Origin: Microtetraspora glauca
GTDB taxonomy: Bacteria > Actinomycetota > Actinomycetes > Streptomycetales > Streptomycetaceae
Assembly: GCA_000721275.1 (NCBI GenBank)
Contig: JOFO01000006.1
Location: 62,001-126,000, forward strand
Reading direction: 5' to 3'
Length of the DNA: 64,000 nucleotides
This document shows positions 36,262-47,048 of the stretch, piece after piece. The notes beneath the pieces are model-generated. The model was given only the letters and a program-made list of their open reading frames with translations. It was not told where the DNA came from and ran no database searches. How positions within the stretch are numbered: the first letter of the stretch is position 1; each line of letters opens with the position of its first letter. A program made the translations under genes and the position numbers.

Positions 36262-37524
36262 GTGAGCACCTTTCAGGCCCCCAAGGGCACGTACGACCTG
36301 ATCCCCCCGCGCTCCGCCGTCTTCCTGGCGGTCCGCGACGCGATCTCCACCCAGGCGAGGAACGCCGGCTACGGCTACGTCGAGACCCCCGGCTTCGAGG
36401 ACGTGAACCTCTTCGCCCGCGGCGTCGGCGAGTCCACCGACATCGTCACCAAGGAGATGTACACCCTCACCACGAAGGGCGGCGACCAGCTCGCCCTCCG
36501 CCCCGAGGGCACCGCCTCCGTGCTGCGCGCCGCCCTCCAGGCCAACCTGCACAAGCAGGGCAACCTGCCGGTCAAGCTCTGGTACTCCGGCTCGTACTAC
36601 CGCTACGAGCGGGCGCAGGCGGGCCGCTACCGCCACTTCTCGCAGGTCGGCGCCGAGGCGATCGGCGCCGAGGACCCCGCGCTCGACGCCGAGCTGATCA
36701 TCCTCGCCGACCAGGCGTACCGCTCCCTCGGCCTGCGCCAGTACCGCATCCTGCTGAACTCGCTCGGCGACAAGGAGTGCCGCCCCGTCTACCGCGAGGC
36801 CCTGCAGACCTTCCTGCGCGGCCTCGACCTCGACGAGGAGACCCTGCGCCGCGCCGAGATCAACCCGCTGCGGGTCCTCGACGACAAGCGCGCCGACGTG
36901 CAGCAGCAGCTGGTCGACGCGCCGCTGCTGCGCGACTACCTGTGCGACGCCTGCAAGGCGTACCACGAGCAGGTCCGCGAGCTGATCACCGCCGCCGGCG
37001 TGGTCTTCGAGGACGACCCGAAGCTGGTCCGCGGCCTCGACTACTACACCCGGACCACCTTCGAGTTCGTCCACGACGGCCTCGGCTCGCAGTCCGCCGT
37101 GGGCGGCGGCGGCCGCTACGACGGCCTCTCCGAGATGATCGGCGGCCCCGCGCTGCCGTCCGTCGGCTGGGCCCTCGGCGTCGACCGGACCGTCCTCGCC
37201 CTGGAGGCCGAGGGCGTCGAGCTCGACCTGCCCGCCCCCACCAGCGTCTTCGCCGTCGCCCTCGGCGAGGAGGCGCGCCGCGTCCTCTTCGGCAAGGTCA
37301 CCGAGCTGCGCCGGGCCGGCGTCGCCGCAGACTTCTCCTTCGGCGGCAAGGGCCTCAAGGGGTCGATGAAGGACGCCAACCGCTCCGGCGCCCGGATCGC
37401 CCTGGTCGCCGGCGAGCGGGACCTCGCCGAAGGTGTGGTCCAGGTCAAGGACATGCACTCCGGCGAGCAGCGCGCGGTCGCCCTGGACGAGGTCCTGGAC
37501 GCCGTCCGCGGCCTGCTGGGCTGA
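36262..37524 (+). CDS. hisS: Histidine-tRNA ligase
   Basis: A 420-residue class II synthetase charging tRNA-His. Visible blocks are the motif 1 helix, motif 2 ([25 protein letters not shown]), the HisRS signature [15 protein letters not shown], the Gly-rich motif 3 region ([17 protein letters not shown] then GWALGVDRT) and the C-terminal anticodon-binding domain (about 325-420). The GTG start gives [12 protein letters not shown]. It probably shares a promoter with the MBL gene, and a 19-bp terminator follows. Confidence 0.97.
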   Translation: MSTFQAPKGTYDLIPPRSAVFLAVRDAISTQARNAGYGYVETPGFEDVNLFARGVGESTDIVTKEMYTLTTKGGDQLALRPEGTASVLRAALQANLHKQGNLPVKLWYSGSYYRYERAQAGRYRHFSQVGAEAIGAEDPALDAELIILADQAYRSLGLRQYRILLNSLGDKECRPVYREALQTFLRGLDLDEETLRRAEINPLRVLDDKRADVQQQLVDAPLLRDYLCDACKAYHEQVRELITAAGVVFEDDPKLVRGLDYYTRTTFEFVHDGLGSQSAVGGGGRYDGLSEMIGGPALPSVGWALGVDRTVLALEAEGVELDLPAPTSVFAVALGEEARRVLFGKVTELRRAGVAADFSFGGKGLKGSMKDANRSGARIALVAGERDLAEGVVQVKDMHSGEQRAVALDEVLDAVRGLLG

Positions 37525-37536
37525 CGCCCCGCACCC

Positions 37537-37579
37537 GTCGAAGGGGCCCGGCCGCCGTGCGCGGCCGGGCCCCTTCGAC
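37537..37579 (+). terminator. hisS terminator
   Basis: Perfect 19-bp stem (37537-37555 with 37561-37579), 5-nt loop, 12 nt after the hisS stop. Confidence 0.85.
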
Positions 37580-37686
37580 GTCTCGTCCCACCGCCCGTCC
37601 TTATGTCCCGCGAACGGCCGGGGGCGTACCCCTTGTTGCAGAATGGGCGGGGCCGCCAGGGCCCTGGACGACGGAGAAGGACGGGC

Positions 37687-38292
37687 ATGACGAACGCCGG
37701 CACGGAGACGACGGGGACCATCGGAGCGAGCAAGGGCCTCGCCTGGCTCCTGATGATCACCGGGGCGGCCGGACTGCTCGCCGCCTGGGTCATCACCCTC
37801 GACAAGTTCAAGCTCCTGGAGGACCCGAACTTCGTCCCCGGATGCAGCCTCAACCCCATCGTGTCCTGCGGGAACATCATGAAGAGCGAGCAGGCCTCGG
37901 TCTTCGGCTTCCCCAACCCGATGCTCGGCCTGGTCACCTACGCCATGGTGATCGCCATCGGCGTCGCCCTCCTCGCCGGCGCCCGCTACCGCCGCTGGTA
38001 CTGGCTCGGCCTCAACGCCGGCACCCTCTTCGGCGTCGGCTTCTGCACCTGGCTCATGCAGCAGTCGCTGTACGAGATCAACTCGCTCTGCCTGTGGTGC
38101 TGCCTCGCCTGGGCCGCCACCATCGTCATGTTCTGGTACGTGACCTCGCACAACGTCCGCTCCGGGGTCGTCCCCGCACCCGCCGGGCTGCGCACCTTCT
38201 TCGCCGAGTTCACCTGGGTCCTGCCCGTCCTGCACCTCGGAATCATCGGCATGCTGATCCTGACCCGCTGGTGGGACTTCTGGACGAGCTGA
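37687..38292 (+). CDS. Vitamin K epoxide reductase (VKOR)-family protein
   Basis: A 201-residue protein with about five hydrophobic segments. Four cysteines match VKOR: the loop pair C53 and C61 ([16 protein letters not shown]) and the active-site CLWC motif at 135-138, with Ser71 in the conserved SVFG after the loop. Bacterial VKORs pair with Dsb-like proteins and use quinone to oxidise them, so this may supply oxidising power for disulfide bonds in secreted proteins. The C-terminal TM ([15 protein letters not shown]) lacks a fused thioredoxin domain. It stands alone after the hisS terminator. Confidence 0.9.
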   Translation: MTNAGTETTGTIGASKGLAWLLMITGAAGLLAAWVITLDKFKLLEDPNFVPGCSLNPIVSCGNIMKSEQASVFGFPNPMLGLVTYAMVIAIGVALLAGARYRRWYWLGLNAGTLFGVGFCTWLMQQSLYEINSLCLWCCLAWAATIVMFWYVTSHNVRSGVVPAPAGLRTFFAEFTWVLPVLHLGIIGMLILTRWWDFWTS

Positions 38293-38332
38293 CCGCGCCC
38301 GCCCGGCCTGTCGGTGGCGTGTCCTAGGCTTC

Positions 38333-39691
38333 ATGGACGTGGAGCCCGACCTCTTTACCGCAGCCGCCGAAGAACGCCAGGAGAAGGACCCGTCCAGCAG
38401 CCCGCTGGCGGTCCGGATGCGCCCCCGCACCCTCGACGAGGTGGTGGGCCAGAGGCACCTGCTCAAGCCCGGCTCGCCGCTGCGGCGGCTCGTCGGGGAG
38501 GGCACCGGCCCCGCCGGAGCCTCCTCGGTGATCCTCTGGGGCCCGCCGGGCATCGGCAAGACCACCCTCGCGTACGTGGTCTCCAAGGCCACCGACAAGC
38601 GCTTCGTCGAGCTCTCCGCGATCACCGCCGGCGTCAAGGAGGTCCGGGCCGTCATCGACGGCGCCCGCCGCGCCTCCGGCGGCTACGGCAAGGAGACCGT
38701 CCTCTTCCTCGACGAGATCCACCGCTTCTCCAAGGCCCAGCAGGACTCGCTGCTGCCCGCCGTCGAGAACCGCTGGGTCACGCTCATCGCCGCCACCACC
38801 GAGAACCCGTACTTCTCGGTGATCTCCCCGCTCCTCTCCCGCTCCCTGCTCCTCACCCTGGAGCCGCTCACCGACGAGGACCTCAGCGGCCTCATGGACC
38901 GGGCCGTCACCGAGGAGCGCGGCCTCGGCGGCGCCGTCGACCTCCACGACGACGCCCGCGCCCATCTGCTGCGGATCGCCGGCGGCGACGCCCGGCGCGC
39001 CCTCACCGCCCTGGAAGCCGCCGCCGGCGGCGCCCTCGCCAAGGGCGAGCGGGAGATCACCCTCCAGACCGTCGAGGAGGCCGTCGACCGCGCCGCGGTG
39101 AAGTACGACCGGGACGGCGACCAGCACTACGACGTCGCCAGCGCCCTCATCAAGTCCATCCGCGGCTCCGACGTCGACGCGGCCCTGCACTACCTGGCCC
39201 GCATGATCGAGGCGGGCGAGGACCCCCGCTTCATCGCCCGCCGGCTGATGATCTCCGCCAGCGAGGACATCGGCCTCGCCGACCCGCAGGCCCTGCCGCT
39301 CGCCGTCGCCGCCGCCCAGGCCGTCGCCATGATCGGCTTCCCCGAGGCCGCCCTCACCCTCAGCCACGCCACCATCGCCCTCGCCCTCGCCCCGAAGTCC
39401 AACGCGGCGACCAACGCGATCTTCGCCGCCCGCGAGGACGTGCGGAACGGCCTCGCCGGCCCCGTCCCGCCCCACCTGCGCGACGGCCACTACAAGGGTG
39501 CCGCCAAGCTCGGCCACGCCCAGGGATACGTCTACCCGCACGACGTGCCCGGCGCGATCGCCGCCCAGCAGTACGCCCCCGACGCCCTCCACGGCAAGCG
39601 CTACTACGAGCCCACCCGCTACGGCGCCGAGGCCCGCTACGCGGACGTCGTGGAGAAGGTCCGCGAGCGCCTGAAGGGCGACGGCGGCTGA
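38333..39691 (+). CDS. rarA: Replication-associated recombination protein RarA/MgsA
   Basis: A 452-residue AAA+ ATPase of the RarA/WRNIP1 family. It has the N-terminal [19 protein letters not shown] block, Walker A in [10 protein letters not shown], Walker [11 protein letters not shown], sensor [10 protein letters not shown] and the clamp-loader-like lid. The C-terminal tetramerisation domain starts with the highly conserved [18 protein letters not shown] and [13 protein letters not shown]. It acts at stalled replication forks with SSB. The ATG at 38333 has a weak RBS. The protein ends shortly before the rpsD leader. Confidence 0.95.
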   Translation: MDVEPDLFTAAAEERQEKDPSSSPLAVRMRPRTLDEVVGQRHLLKPGSPLRRLVGEGTGPAGASSVILWGPPGIGKTTLAYVVSKATDKRFVELSAITAGVKEVRAVIDGARRASGGYGKETVLFLDEIHRFSKAQQDSLLPAVENRWVTLIAATTENPYFSVISPLLSRSLLLTLEPLTDEDLSGLMDRAVTEERGLGGAVDLHDDARAHLLRIAGGDARRALTALEAAAGGALAKGEREITLQTVEEAVDRAAVKYDRDGDQHYDVASALIKSIRGSDVDAALHYLARMIEAGEDPRFIARRLMISASEDIGLADPQALPLAVAAAQAVAMIGFPEAALTLSHATIALALAPKSNAATNAIFAAREDVRNGLAGPVPPHLRDGHYKGAAKLGHAQGYVYPHDVPGAIAAQQYAPDALHGKRYYEPTRYGAEARYADVVEKVRERLKGDGG

Positions 39692-40043
39692 CCAGCGCCC
39701 CCGGGCGGTGGCGCTCCGCGGAGCCGGTACACTGGTCCGAACAGCTGCGTCCCGTGTCCGGCCCCGGCCGGCGCCACCAGAGCGGGACGGTCAGCAGGAG
39801 ACCCGGCCTCCGGGCCAGGTTTCCAGGAGCGTCGCGCACCTTCGCATGGTGTCGCGTGCCACCCACCACCCCCCGGGTTCCCGGGACCGGCGGTGGGTCG
39901 TTCGCGTGCTGCACGTACGTGCCCAGACCGGGAAGCGGCTGCCCGACAGGACCCTCACGGGCCCGGCGGGTTTTCCCGGCTGCGGATTGCGACCTCCGTA
40001 ACCACTGGTGAAGCCGTATTCGTTCAGACAGAGAGGTTGGTTC
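39692..40043 (+). promoter_or_regulatory. rpsD leader region with candidate promoter
   Basis: This is the only gap above 300 nt. TACACT at 39728-39733 is the best -10. It would start a transcript near 39740 and leave a leader of about 300 nt before rpsD, far longer than needed. I see several GC-rich pairing stretches but no convincing ORF. In other bacteria S4 represses its own operon by binding structured mRNA, so a regulatory leader is plausible. Confidence 0.4.
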
Positions 40044-40658
40044 ATGGCGAACCAGGCCCGCCCCAAGGTCAAGAAGTCGCGTGCCCTCGGCATCGCGCTG
40101 ACGCCGAAGGCCGTCAAGTACTTCGAGGCCCGTCCCTACCCGCCGGGCGAGCACGGCCGCGGCCGCAAGCAGAACTCGGACTACAAGGTCCGTCTGCTCG
40201 AGAAGCAGCGTCTGCGTGCCCAGTACGACATCAGCGAGCGCCAGATGGCGCGCGCCTACGACCGCGCCAAGAAGGCCGAGGGCAAGACGGGCGAGGCGCT
40301 GGTCGTCGAGCTCGAGCGCCGCCTCGACGCCCTGGTCCTGCGTTCGGGCATCGCCCGCACCATCTACCAGGCCCGTCAGATGGTCGTCCACGGCCACATC
40401 CAGGTCAACGGCGTCAAGGTCGACAAGCCGTCCTTCCGCGTCCGTCCCGACGACGTCGTGATGGTCCGCGAGAAGTCCCGCGCGAAGACCCTGTTCCAGG
40501 TCGCCCGCGAGGGTGGCTTCGCCCCCGACGGCGAGACCCCGCGCTACCTCCAGGTCAACCTGAAGGCCCTGGCCTTCCGCCTGGACCGCGAGCCGAACCG
40601 CAAGGAGATCCCGGTCATCTGCGACGAGCAGCTGGTCGTCGAGTACTACGCCCGCTGA
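40044..40658 (+). CDS. rpsD: 30S ribosomal protein S4
   Basis: A 204-residue primary 16S rRNA-binding protein. The N-terminus MANQARPKVKKSRALGIALTPKAVKYF is typical. There is no cysteine zinc-knuckle (C- form), the S4 RNA-binding domain follows (RLDALVLRSGIARTIYQARQMVVHGHI), and the tail ends in LVVEYYAR. GAGAGG precedes the ATG. It is a single gene here, separate from the alpha operon, which is the usual actinobacterial arrangement for this copy. Confidence 0.97.
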   Translation: MANQARPKVKKSRALGIALTPKAVKYFEARPYPPGEHGRGRKQNSDYKVRLLEKQRLRAQYDISERQMARAYDRAKKAEGKTGEALVVELERRLDALVLRSGIARTIYQARQMVVHGHIQVNGVKVDKPSFRVRPDDVVMVREKSRAKTLFQVAREGGFAPDGETPRYLQVNLKALAFRLDREPNRKEIPVICDEQLVVEYYAR

Positions 40659-40688
40659 TCCAGCGGCCGTCGTACACCCCCGCGGTGT

Positions 40689-42845
40689 TCAGCCCGCCGC
40701 TTCCCCGCCCTTCCCGGTGGGGGAGCCGGCGGGCTTCCGCGTTCCCGGCACCACCGGCGGACGCGCGCTGCGGAACGGCCGCGGCGCCGCCTCCGGCCGC
40801 CCCTCCGCGACCCCGCCCGGCCGGGCGGCCACCGCCCGCTCCACCGTCTCGTCCAGCGACAGCCCCTGCCCCAGCCGGACCGCCTCCTCGTACCGCTCGG
40901 CGCTCAGCGCCTCCACCGCCCGCCCCGCGCACAGCGTCCGCGGCCCGTCGAACGCGCCCGACCCGAACGTCCGGATCCCCACCGCGTCCCACGCCGGCAG
41001 CGCCGCGCCCTGGAGCACCGCCGCCTCCAGCGGATCGCCCTCGCTCACCGTCACCAGCGCCAGCAGCTCCACCGCCAGCACCACCCCCACCAGGTCGCGG
41101 AAGAGGTGGTTGATCGTCAGGCACTCCACCAGCAGCTCCCGCGCCTCCGCCAGCGCGTCCCGGGTCCACGCCGAGTACGCCAGCACATAGAGCGCGTACG
41201 CCCGCGTCCAGCGCTCCCCGCGCTCTTCGCAGATCTCCCGCACCTCCCGGCAGACCGCCGCCGCCCCCTCCAGATCGCCCTGGAAGGCCCGCGCCATCGC
41301 CAGCTCCACCTGGCCCATCAGCACGTTGCTGTTCAGCTCGCCCAGCTCCCGGTACGCGCCGAGGGCCCGGCCCAGCAGCTCCTCGGCGCGCGGGAAGTCG
41401 TCCGAGAGCAGCGCCAGACACCCCAGCCGGTGCGTCGCGTACGCCTCCGCCAGGCGGTTCCGCGAGGCCCGCGCCCGCTCCCGGCAGCTGTGCAGCGCGG
41501 CCACCGCCGCCGTCGGGTCGCCCTGCAGCACCGCCACGTAGCCGAGCACCCACAGCGCCTTCAGCCGCGCCTCCTCGTGCCCGGAGTCGAGGGCCAGCGC
41601 CCGGTCCAGCCAGTGCCGCCCCTCCGACAGCCGCCCGCACCCCACCCACGCGAACCAGAGCGTCCCGGCCAGGTGCTGCGCCAGGTGCGCGTCGTCCGGC
41701 GCCTCCAGGCACAGGTCGAGCGCGGCCCGCAGGTTCGGCAGCGCCGCCGCCGTCCGCGCCGCCACCTCCGCCTGCCGGGGACTGAACCACTCCAGCTCGC
41801 ACCAGGTCGCCAGCCCCATGTACCAGTCGCGATGGCGCCGCCGCATCCGGTCGGTGTCCCCGAGCGCCGCCAGCCACTCCGCCCCGTACGCCGCCACCGT
41901 GTCCAGCATCCGGTAGCCCGGCCCCGCCGCCGTGTCCTCCCGGAACACCAGCGACTGCGCCAGCAGACCGCCCAGCAGGTCGAGGATCCCCTCCTGCGGC
42001 AGGTCGGGGCCCCCGCACACGTACTCCACGGCCTCCAGGTCGAACGGGCCGGCGAAGACCGACAGCCGCGCCCACAGCAGCCGCTCCTCCGGCGTGCACA
42101 GCTCGTGGCTCCAGCCGATCGCGGTGCGCAGCGTCTGGTGGCGGGGGAGGACCCCGCGCCCGCCGTCGCCGAGCAGCCGGAAGCGGTCGTCGAGCCGGGC
42201 CAGCAGCTGCTCCACGGAGAGCAGCGGCAGCCGCCCCGCCGCCAGTTCGAGCGCGAGCGGGATGCCGTCGAGGCGCCGGCACAGCTCCCGTACCGCCGCG
42301 TCGTCCGCGACGGCGGGGGCCCCGGCCCGCGCGGCCCGCTCGGCGAGCAGCTCCAGCGCGTCGTCCTCGCCCATCGGCGCCAGCGTCAGCACCGCCTCGC
42401 CCGGGATCCGCAGCGGGCGGCGGCCGGTGGCCAGCACGGTCAGTCCGGGCGCGCCGGCGAGCAGGTCGTGGACGAGCGGGCCGCACGCGTCCACCAGGTG
42501 CTCGAAGCCGTCGAGGACGAGGAGCAGCCGGCGCTCGGCGAGGTGGTCGCGCAGCACCTCGCGCGGTCCGCGGCGGGTGTGGTCGGTCAGCCCGAGCGCC
42601 TCCACCAGGGCGTGCTCGACCAGCTCGGGGTCGCGCACGGGGGCGAGCGCCGCGAGCCGCACCTCGTCGCCGTAGCGTTTCTGCACCGTGGCGGCGCACG
42701 TCAGGGCCAGCCGGGTCTTGCCCACGCCGCCCACGCCGAGGACCGTGACGAGGCGGGATTCGGCGAGGAGCGCGGCCAGTTCGGCCCGCTCGGCGGCCCG
42801 GCCCACGAACCGGTTGAGCTCCGCCGGGAGATTGCTGCGTCGCAT
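40689..42845 (-). CDS. AfsR/LuxR-type NB-ARC-like ATPase with TPR region
   Basis: A 718-residue STAND-type protein. The N-terminal NTPase domain carries Walker A GVGGVGKT (37-44), Walker B LLLVLD (107-112), a sensor VLATGRRPL and GIPLALELAAGRL, as in AfsR and LuxR-type regulators. The middle has an RT-rich winged region (RHQTLRTAIGWSHELC). From about 390 on, a string of TPR-like helical repeats follows. Unlike most members it has no recognisable N-terminal SARP or C-terminal LuxR helix-turn-helix. The C-terminus (about 670-718) is Pro/Arg-rich and disordered. It converges on rpsD. Confidence 0.88.
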   Translation of the reverse strand: MRRSNLPAELNRFVGRAAERAELAALLAESRLVTVLGVGGVGKTRLALTCAATVQKRYGDEVRLAALAPVRDPELVEHALVEALGLTDHTRRGPREVLRDHLAERRLLLVLDGFEHLVDACGPLVHDLLAGAPGLTVLATGRRPLRIPGEAVLTLAPMGEDDALELLAERAARAGAPAVADDAAVRELCRRLDGIPLALELAAGRLPLLSVEQLLARLDDRFRLLGDGGRGVLPRHQTLRTAIGWSHELCTPEERLLWARLSVFAGPFDLEAVEYVCGGPDLPQEGILDLLGGLLAQSLVFREDTAAGPGYRMLDTVAAYGAEWLAALGDTDRMRRRHRDWYMGLATWCELEWFSPRQAEVAARTAAALPNLRAALDLCLEAPDDAHLAQHLAGTLWFAWVGCGRLSEGRHWLDRALALDSGHEEARLKALWVLGYVAVLQGDPTAAVAALHSCRERARASRNRLAEAYATHRLGCLALLSDDFPRAEELLGRALGAYRELGELNSNVLMGQVELAMARAFQGDLEGAAAVCREVREICEERGERWTRAYALYVLAYSAWTRDALAEARELLVECLTINHLFRDLVGVVLAVELLALVTVSEGDPLEAAVLQGAALPAWDAVGIRTFGSGAFDGPRTLCAGRAVEALSAERYEEAVRLGQGLSLDETVERAVAARPGGVAEGRPEAAPRPFRSARPPVVPGTRKPAGSPTGKGGEAAG

Positions 42846-43013
42846 GGGACACGGAGCGTACTCATCCGCGCGCGCTCCGTACAATCCGATCGCGTCACTC
42901 CCGCCCCACGGGCGGTAATGCGGTACGGCGTGACAGCCCGGGCGCGATAGGGTCGGGGGACGACTTTTCGCATGACCCGAACGACCGATGACGACAGCAG
43001 AGAGCGGTGCGCA

Positions 43014-43445
43014 GTGACCGGTGGAGAGGTTGCCGGGATCCTGGTGGCCGTGTTCTGGGCGATCCTCGTCTCCTTCCTCGCCGTGGTGCTGGCGAGGCTG
43101 GCGCAGACGCTCCGGGCGACCACCAGACTCGTGGCGGACGTGACCGAACAGGCCGTTCCCCTGCTCGCCGACGCGTCGGCGACCGTCCGCTCGGCACAGA
43201 CCCAGCTCGACCGGGTCGACGCCATCGCCTCGGACGTCCAGGAGGTCACCGCCAACGCCTCCGCGCTCTCGACGACCGTCGCCTCCACCTTCGGGGGCCC
43301 GCTCGTCAAGGTCGCCGCGTTCGGGTACGGGGTCCGCAAGGCGCTCGGCCGCGGCCGCGAGGAGGCGCCGCCCGCCGGCCGGCGCCGTACTGTGATCGTC
43401 GGCCGTACCGTGCCGGTCGCACGGCGCCGGAAGCAGAAGGGCTGA
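43014..43445 (+). CDS. DUF948-family membrane protein
   Basis: A 143-residue protein with one N-terminal TM (about 5-28, VAGILVAVFWAILVSFLAVVLARLA). A helical stretch follows with repeated hydrophobic and small residues (ATVRSAQTQLDRVDAIASDVQEVTANASALSTTVASTFGG), matching DUF948, and the tail is very basic. It is anchored in the membrane with the helix probably in the cytoplasm. Function is unknown. The GTG at 43014 is chosen over an ATG at 42972 that would give a charged extension. It leads the alaS operon, 6 nt from the next gene. Confidence 0.82.
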   Translation: MTGGEVAGILVAVFWAILVSFLAVVLARLAQTLRATTRLVADVTEQAVPLLADASATVRSAQTQLDRVDAIASDVQEVTANASALSTTVASTFGGPLVKVAAFGYGVRKALGRGREEAPPAGRRRTVIVGRTVPVARRRKQKG

Positions 43446-43451
43446 GCCGCG

Positions 43452-43811
43452 ATGTTCCGCCGCACGTTCTGGTTCACGGCCGGCGCAGCCGCCGGCGTCT
43501 GGGCCACCACCAAGGTCAACCGCAAGATCCAGCAGCTGACCCCCGAGAGCCTCGCGGCCCAGGCCGCGAACAAGGCGATCGAGACGGGCCACCGGCTCAA
43601 GGACTTCGCCCTCGACGTGAGGGCGGGCATGGTCCAGCGCGAGGCGGAACTGGGCGAGGCCCTCGGCCTCGACGCCCCGCCTCCCGCGGACCGGGAGCTT
43701 CCGGAGCCCCGCCGCCGGGCCGCCCTCGGCCCGACCCCGCACAAGACCACGACCACGTTCTCGGCGCGTTCCCCGCGCACGATCTCGTACAACCGGAATG
43801 AGGACCACTGA
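43452..43811 (+). CDS. DUF6167-like small protein upstream of alaS
   Basis: A 119-residue protein. It has a short hydrophobic N-terminus ([24 protein letters not shown]), an amphipathic helical middle (about 30-80) and a basic, Thr/Ser-rich tail. This is the actinobacterial family that sits between DUF948 and alaS; I recall it as DUF6167. Function is unknown. Its stop codon overlaps the alaS ATG by one base (TGATG), so expression is coupled to alaS. Confidence 0.78.
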   Translation: MFRRTFWFTAGAAAGVWATTKVNRKIQQLTPESLAAQAANKAIETGHRLKDFALDVRAGMVQREAELGEALGLDAPPPADRELPEPRRRAALGPTPHKTTTTFSARSPRTISYNRNEDH

Positions 43812-46480
43812 TGGAGTCGGCTGAAATCCGCCGCCGCTGGCTGAGCTTCTTCGAGGAGCGCGGGCACACCGTCGTCCCTTCGGCGTCGCTCATCGCGGAC
43901 GACCCGACTCTGCTGCTCGTCCCCGCCGGCATGGTGCCGTTCAAGCCCTACTTCCTGGGTGAGGTCAAGCCGCCGTTCACCCGTGCCTCCAGCGTGCAGA
44001 AGTGCGTGCGCACGCCGGACATCGAGGAGGTCGGCAAGACCACCCGGCACGGCACGTTCTTCCAGATGTGCGGCAACTTCTCCTTCGGCGACTACTTCAA
44101 GGAAGGCGCCATCAAGCTCGCCTGGGAGCTGTTGACCACCCCGGTGGAGCACGGCGGCTACGGGCTGGAGCCGGAGAAGCTCTGGATCACGGTCTACGAG
44201 CAGGACGACGAGGCCGAGCGCATCTGGCGCGACGTCATCGGCGTCCCCGCCGAGCGCATCCAGCGCCTGGGCATGGGCCCGAACTTCTGGTCGATGGGCG
44301 TCCCCGGCCCGTGCGGCCCGTGCTCCGAGATCAACTACGACCGCGGCCCCGAGTTCGGCGTCGAGGGCGGCCCGGCCGTCAACGACGAGCGGTACGTGGA
44401 GATCTGGAACCTCGTCTTCATGCAGTACGAGCGCGGCGAGGGCTCCGGCAAGGAGGACTTCCCGATCCTGGGCGACCTCCCCGCCAAGAACATCGACACG
44501 GGCCTCGGCCTGGAGCGCCTGGCGATGATCCTCCAGGGCGTCCAGAACATGTACGAGACGGACACCCTCAAGGTCGTCATCGACAAGGCCACCGAGCTCA
44601 CCGGCGTCGCCTACGGCAAGGCCCACGACAGCGACGTGTCGCTGCGCGTGGTCGCCGACCACATGCGCACCTCCGTGATGCTCATCGGCGACGGCGTCAC
44701 CCCGGGCAACGAGGGCCGCGGTTACGTGCTCCGCCGCATCATGCGCCGCGCCGTCCGCAACATGCGCCTGCTCGGCGCCACCGGTCCGGTCGTCGGCGAG
44801 CTCGTCGACACGGTCATCCGGACGATGGGCGAGCAGTACCCGGAGCTGGAGACCGACCGCAAGCGGATCGAGACGGTCGCCCTCGCCGAGGAGGCCGCGT
44901 TCCTGAAGGCCCTCAAGGGCGGCACCAACATCCTCGACACCGCCGTCACCGAGACCAAGGCCGCCGGCGGCACGGTCCTCGCCGGCGAGAAGGCGTTCCT
45001 GCTCCACGACACCTGGGGCTTCCCGATCGACCTCACCCTGGAGATGGCCGCCGAGCAGGGCCTCTCCGTGGACGAGGCCGGCTTCCGCCGCCTGATGCAG
45101 GAGCAGCGGGAGCGTGCCAAGGCCGACGCCAAGGCCAAGAAGACCGGCCACGCCGACGTCTCCGCCTACCGCGAGATCGCCGACACCTCCGGCGCCACCC
45201 AGTTCACCGGTTACACCAACACCGAGGGCGAGTCCACGGTCGTCGGCCTCCTGGTGAACGGCGTCCCGTCGCCGGCCGCCTCCGAGGGCGACGAGATCGA
45301 GGTCGTCCTCGACCGCACCCCCTTCTACGCCGAGGGCGGCGGCCAGATCGCCGACCAGGGCCGCATCCGGCTGCACTCCGGCGCCGTCATCGAGGTCCGC
45401 GACGTGCAGCAGCCCGTCCCGGGCGTCTCGGTGCACAAGGGTTCGGTGCAGGTCGGCGAGGTGACCGTGGGCTCCACCGCCTACGCCACCATCGACGTGC
45501 GCCGCCGCCGGGCCATCGCCCGCGCCCACTCGGCCACCCACCTCACCCACCAGGCGCTGCGCGACGCCCTCGGCCCGACGGCCGCCCAGGCCGGTTCCGA
45601 GAACCAGCCGGGCCGCTTCCGCTTCGACTTCGGTTCGCCGAACGCCGTCCCCGGCACGGTCCTCATGGACGTCGAGCAGAAGATCAACGAGGTCCTCGCG
45701 CGCGAGCTGGAGGTGCACGCCGAGGTCATGCCGATCGACGAGGCCAAGCGCCAGGGCGCCATCGCCGAGTTCGGCGAGAAGTACGGCGAGCAGGTCCGCG
45801 TCGTCACCATCGGCGACTTCTCCAAGGAGCTGTGCGGCGGCACCCACGTGCACAACACCGCCCAGCTGGGTCTGGTGAAGCTGCTCGGCGAGTCCTCCAT
45901 CGGCTCGGGCGTGCGCCGCATCGAGGCCCTGGTCGGCGTCGACGCCTACAACTTCCTCGCCAAGGAGCACACGGTCGTCGCTCAGCTCCAGGAGCTGGTC
46001 AAGGGCCGTCCGGAGGAGCTGCCGGAGAAGATCTCCTCCATGCTCGGCAAGCTGAAGGACGCCGAGAAGGAGATCGAGAAGTTCCGCGCGGAGAAGGTCC
46101 TGCAGGCCGCCGCCGGCCTGGTCGACTCCGCCAAGGACGTGCGGGGCGTCGCCCTGGTCACCGGCCAGGTCCCGGACGGAACCGGCGCCGACGACCTGCG
46201 CAAGCTGGTCCTCGACGTGCGCGGCCGGATCCCGTCCGACCGCCCGGCCGTCGTCGCCCTCTTCACCACGGCCAACGGCAAGCCGCTGACGGTCATCGCC
46301 ACCAACGAGGCCGCCCGCGAGCGCGGCCTCAAGGCCGGCGAGCTGGTCCGCACCGCCGCCAAGACCCTCGGCGGCGGTGGCGGCGGCAAGCCGGACGTCG
46401 CCCAGGGCGGCGGCCAGAACCCGGAGGCCGTCGGCGAGGCCATCGCCGCCGTCGAGCGCCTGGTCGTGGAAACCGCGTGA
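43811..46480 (+). CDS. alaS: Alanine-tRNA ligase
   Basis: An 889-residue synthetase. The catalytic domain opens with [24 protein letters not shown] and has motif 2 around [24 protein letters not shown]. The editing domain carries [12 protein letters not shown] and the [13 protein letters not shown] zinc-binding pair, and the C-terminal DHHA1-type region ends [19 protein letters not shown]. It charges tRNA-Ala and clears Ser/Gly-tRNA-Ala. Length is normal. ruvX follows immediately, with a GTGA overlap possible. Confidence 0.97.
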   Translation: MESAEIRRRWLSFFEERGHTVVPSASLIADDPTLLLVPAGMVPFKPYFLGEVKPPFTRASSVQKCVRTPDIEEVGKTTRHGTFFQMCGNFSFGDYFKEGAIKLAWELLTTPVEHGGYGLEPEKLWITVYEQDDEAERIWRDVIGVPAERIQRLGMGPNFWSMGVPGPCGPCSEINYDRGPEFGVEGGPAVNDERYVEIWNLVFMQYERGEGSGKEDFPILGDLPAKNIDTGLGLERLAMILQGVQNMYETDTLKVVIDKATELTGVAYGKAHDSDVSLRVVADHMRTSVMLIGDGVTPGNEGRGYVLRRIMRRAVRNMRLLGATGPVVGELVDTVIRTMGEQYPELETDRKRIETVALAEEAAFLKALKGGTNILDTAVTETKAAGGTVLAGEKAFLLHDTWGFPIDLTLEMAAEQGLSVDEAGFRRLMQEQRERAKADAKAKKTGHADVSAYREIADTSGATQFTGYTNTEGESTVVGLLVNGVPSPAASEGDEIEVVLDRTPFYAEGGGQIADQGRIRLHSGAVIEVRDVQQPVPGVSVHKGSVQVGEVTVGSTAYATIDVRRRRAIARAHSATHLTHQALRDALGPTAAQAGSENQPGRFRFDFGSPNAVPGTVLMDVEQKINEVLARELEVHAEVMPIDEAKRQGAIAEFGEKYGEQVRVVTIGDFSKELCGGTHVHNTAQLGLVKLLGESSIGSGVRRIEALVGVDAYNFLAKEHTVVAQLQELVKGRPEELPEKISSMLGKLKDAEKEIEKFRAEKVLQAAAGLVDSAKDVRGVALVTGQVPDGTGADDLRKLVLDVRGRIPSDRPAVVALFTTANGKPLTVIATNEAARERGLKAGELVRTAAKTLGGGGGGKPDVAQGGGQNPEAVGEAIAAVERLVVETA

Positions 46481-46482
46481 CC

Positions 46483-46947
46483 ATGCGCCGTGGACGACGG
46501 ATCGCCGTCGACGTCGGGGACGCCCGGATCGGGGTCGCCTCGTGCGACCCCGACGGGGTCCTCGCCACGCCGGTGGAGACCGTGCCGGGGCGTGACGTCC
46601 CGGCCGCCCACCGGCGGCTCCGCCAGATCGTCGCGGAGTACGAGCCGATCGAGGTCGTCGTGGGCCTGCCCCGCTCGCTCAGCGGGCGGGAGGGCCCGGC
46701 CGCGGCCAAGGTCCGCGCCTTCGCGCGGGAGCTGGCGAAGGGGATCGCCCCGGTGCCGGTCCGGCTGGTGGACGAGCGGATGACCACCGTGACCGCGACG
46801 CAGGGGCTGCGGGCCTCCGGCGTGAAGTCCAAGAAGGGGCGGTCCGTCATCGACCAGGCCGCCGCTGTGATCATCCTTCAGAACGCTCTTGAGTCCGAAC
46901 GGGTATCAGGTAATCCGCCCGGTGAGGGCGTCGAAGTGGTCATCTGA
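46483..46947 (+). CDS. ruvX: Putative pre-16S rRNA nuclease RuvX/YqgF
   Basis: A 154-residue RNase H-fold protein. The blocks are RIAVDVGDARIGVASCDPDGVLATP, then IEVVVGLPRSLSGREG, VRLVDERMTTVTA and SVIDQAAAVIIL, where the aspartates and the glutamate of DERMTT form the presumed metal site. The E. coli homologue finishes 16S rRNA 5'-end processing. The ATG at 46483 is preferred; a GTG at 46477 overlapping the alaS stop is the alternative. alaS-ruvX-mltG-aroE is the common actinobacterial order. Confidence 0.93.
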   Translation: MRRGRRIAVDVGDARIGVASCDPDGVLATPVETVPGRDVPAAHRRLRQIVAEYEPIEVVVGLPRSLSGREGPAAAKVRAFARELAKGIAPVPVRLVDERMTTVTATQGLRASGVKSKKGRSVIDQAAAVIILQNALESERVSGNPPGEGVEVVI

Positions 46948-47048
46948 TCGCGATACGGTAACGTTCCGCGCGATGCGGCGGTGTTCGAACAGCTGCCGCA
47001 CTACGTAGAGGCGGATCGTCCGGAAGCCTCGCGGCTGTTTGGGGATCG

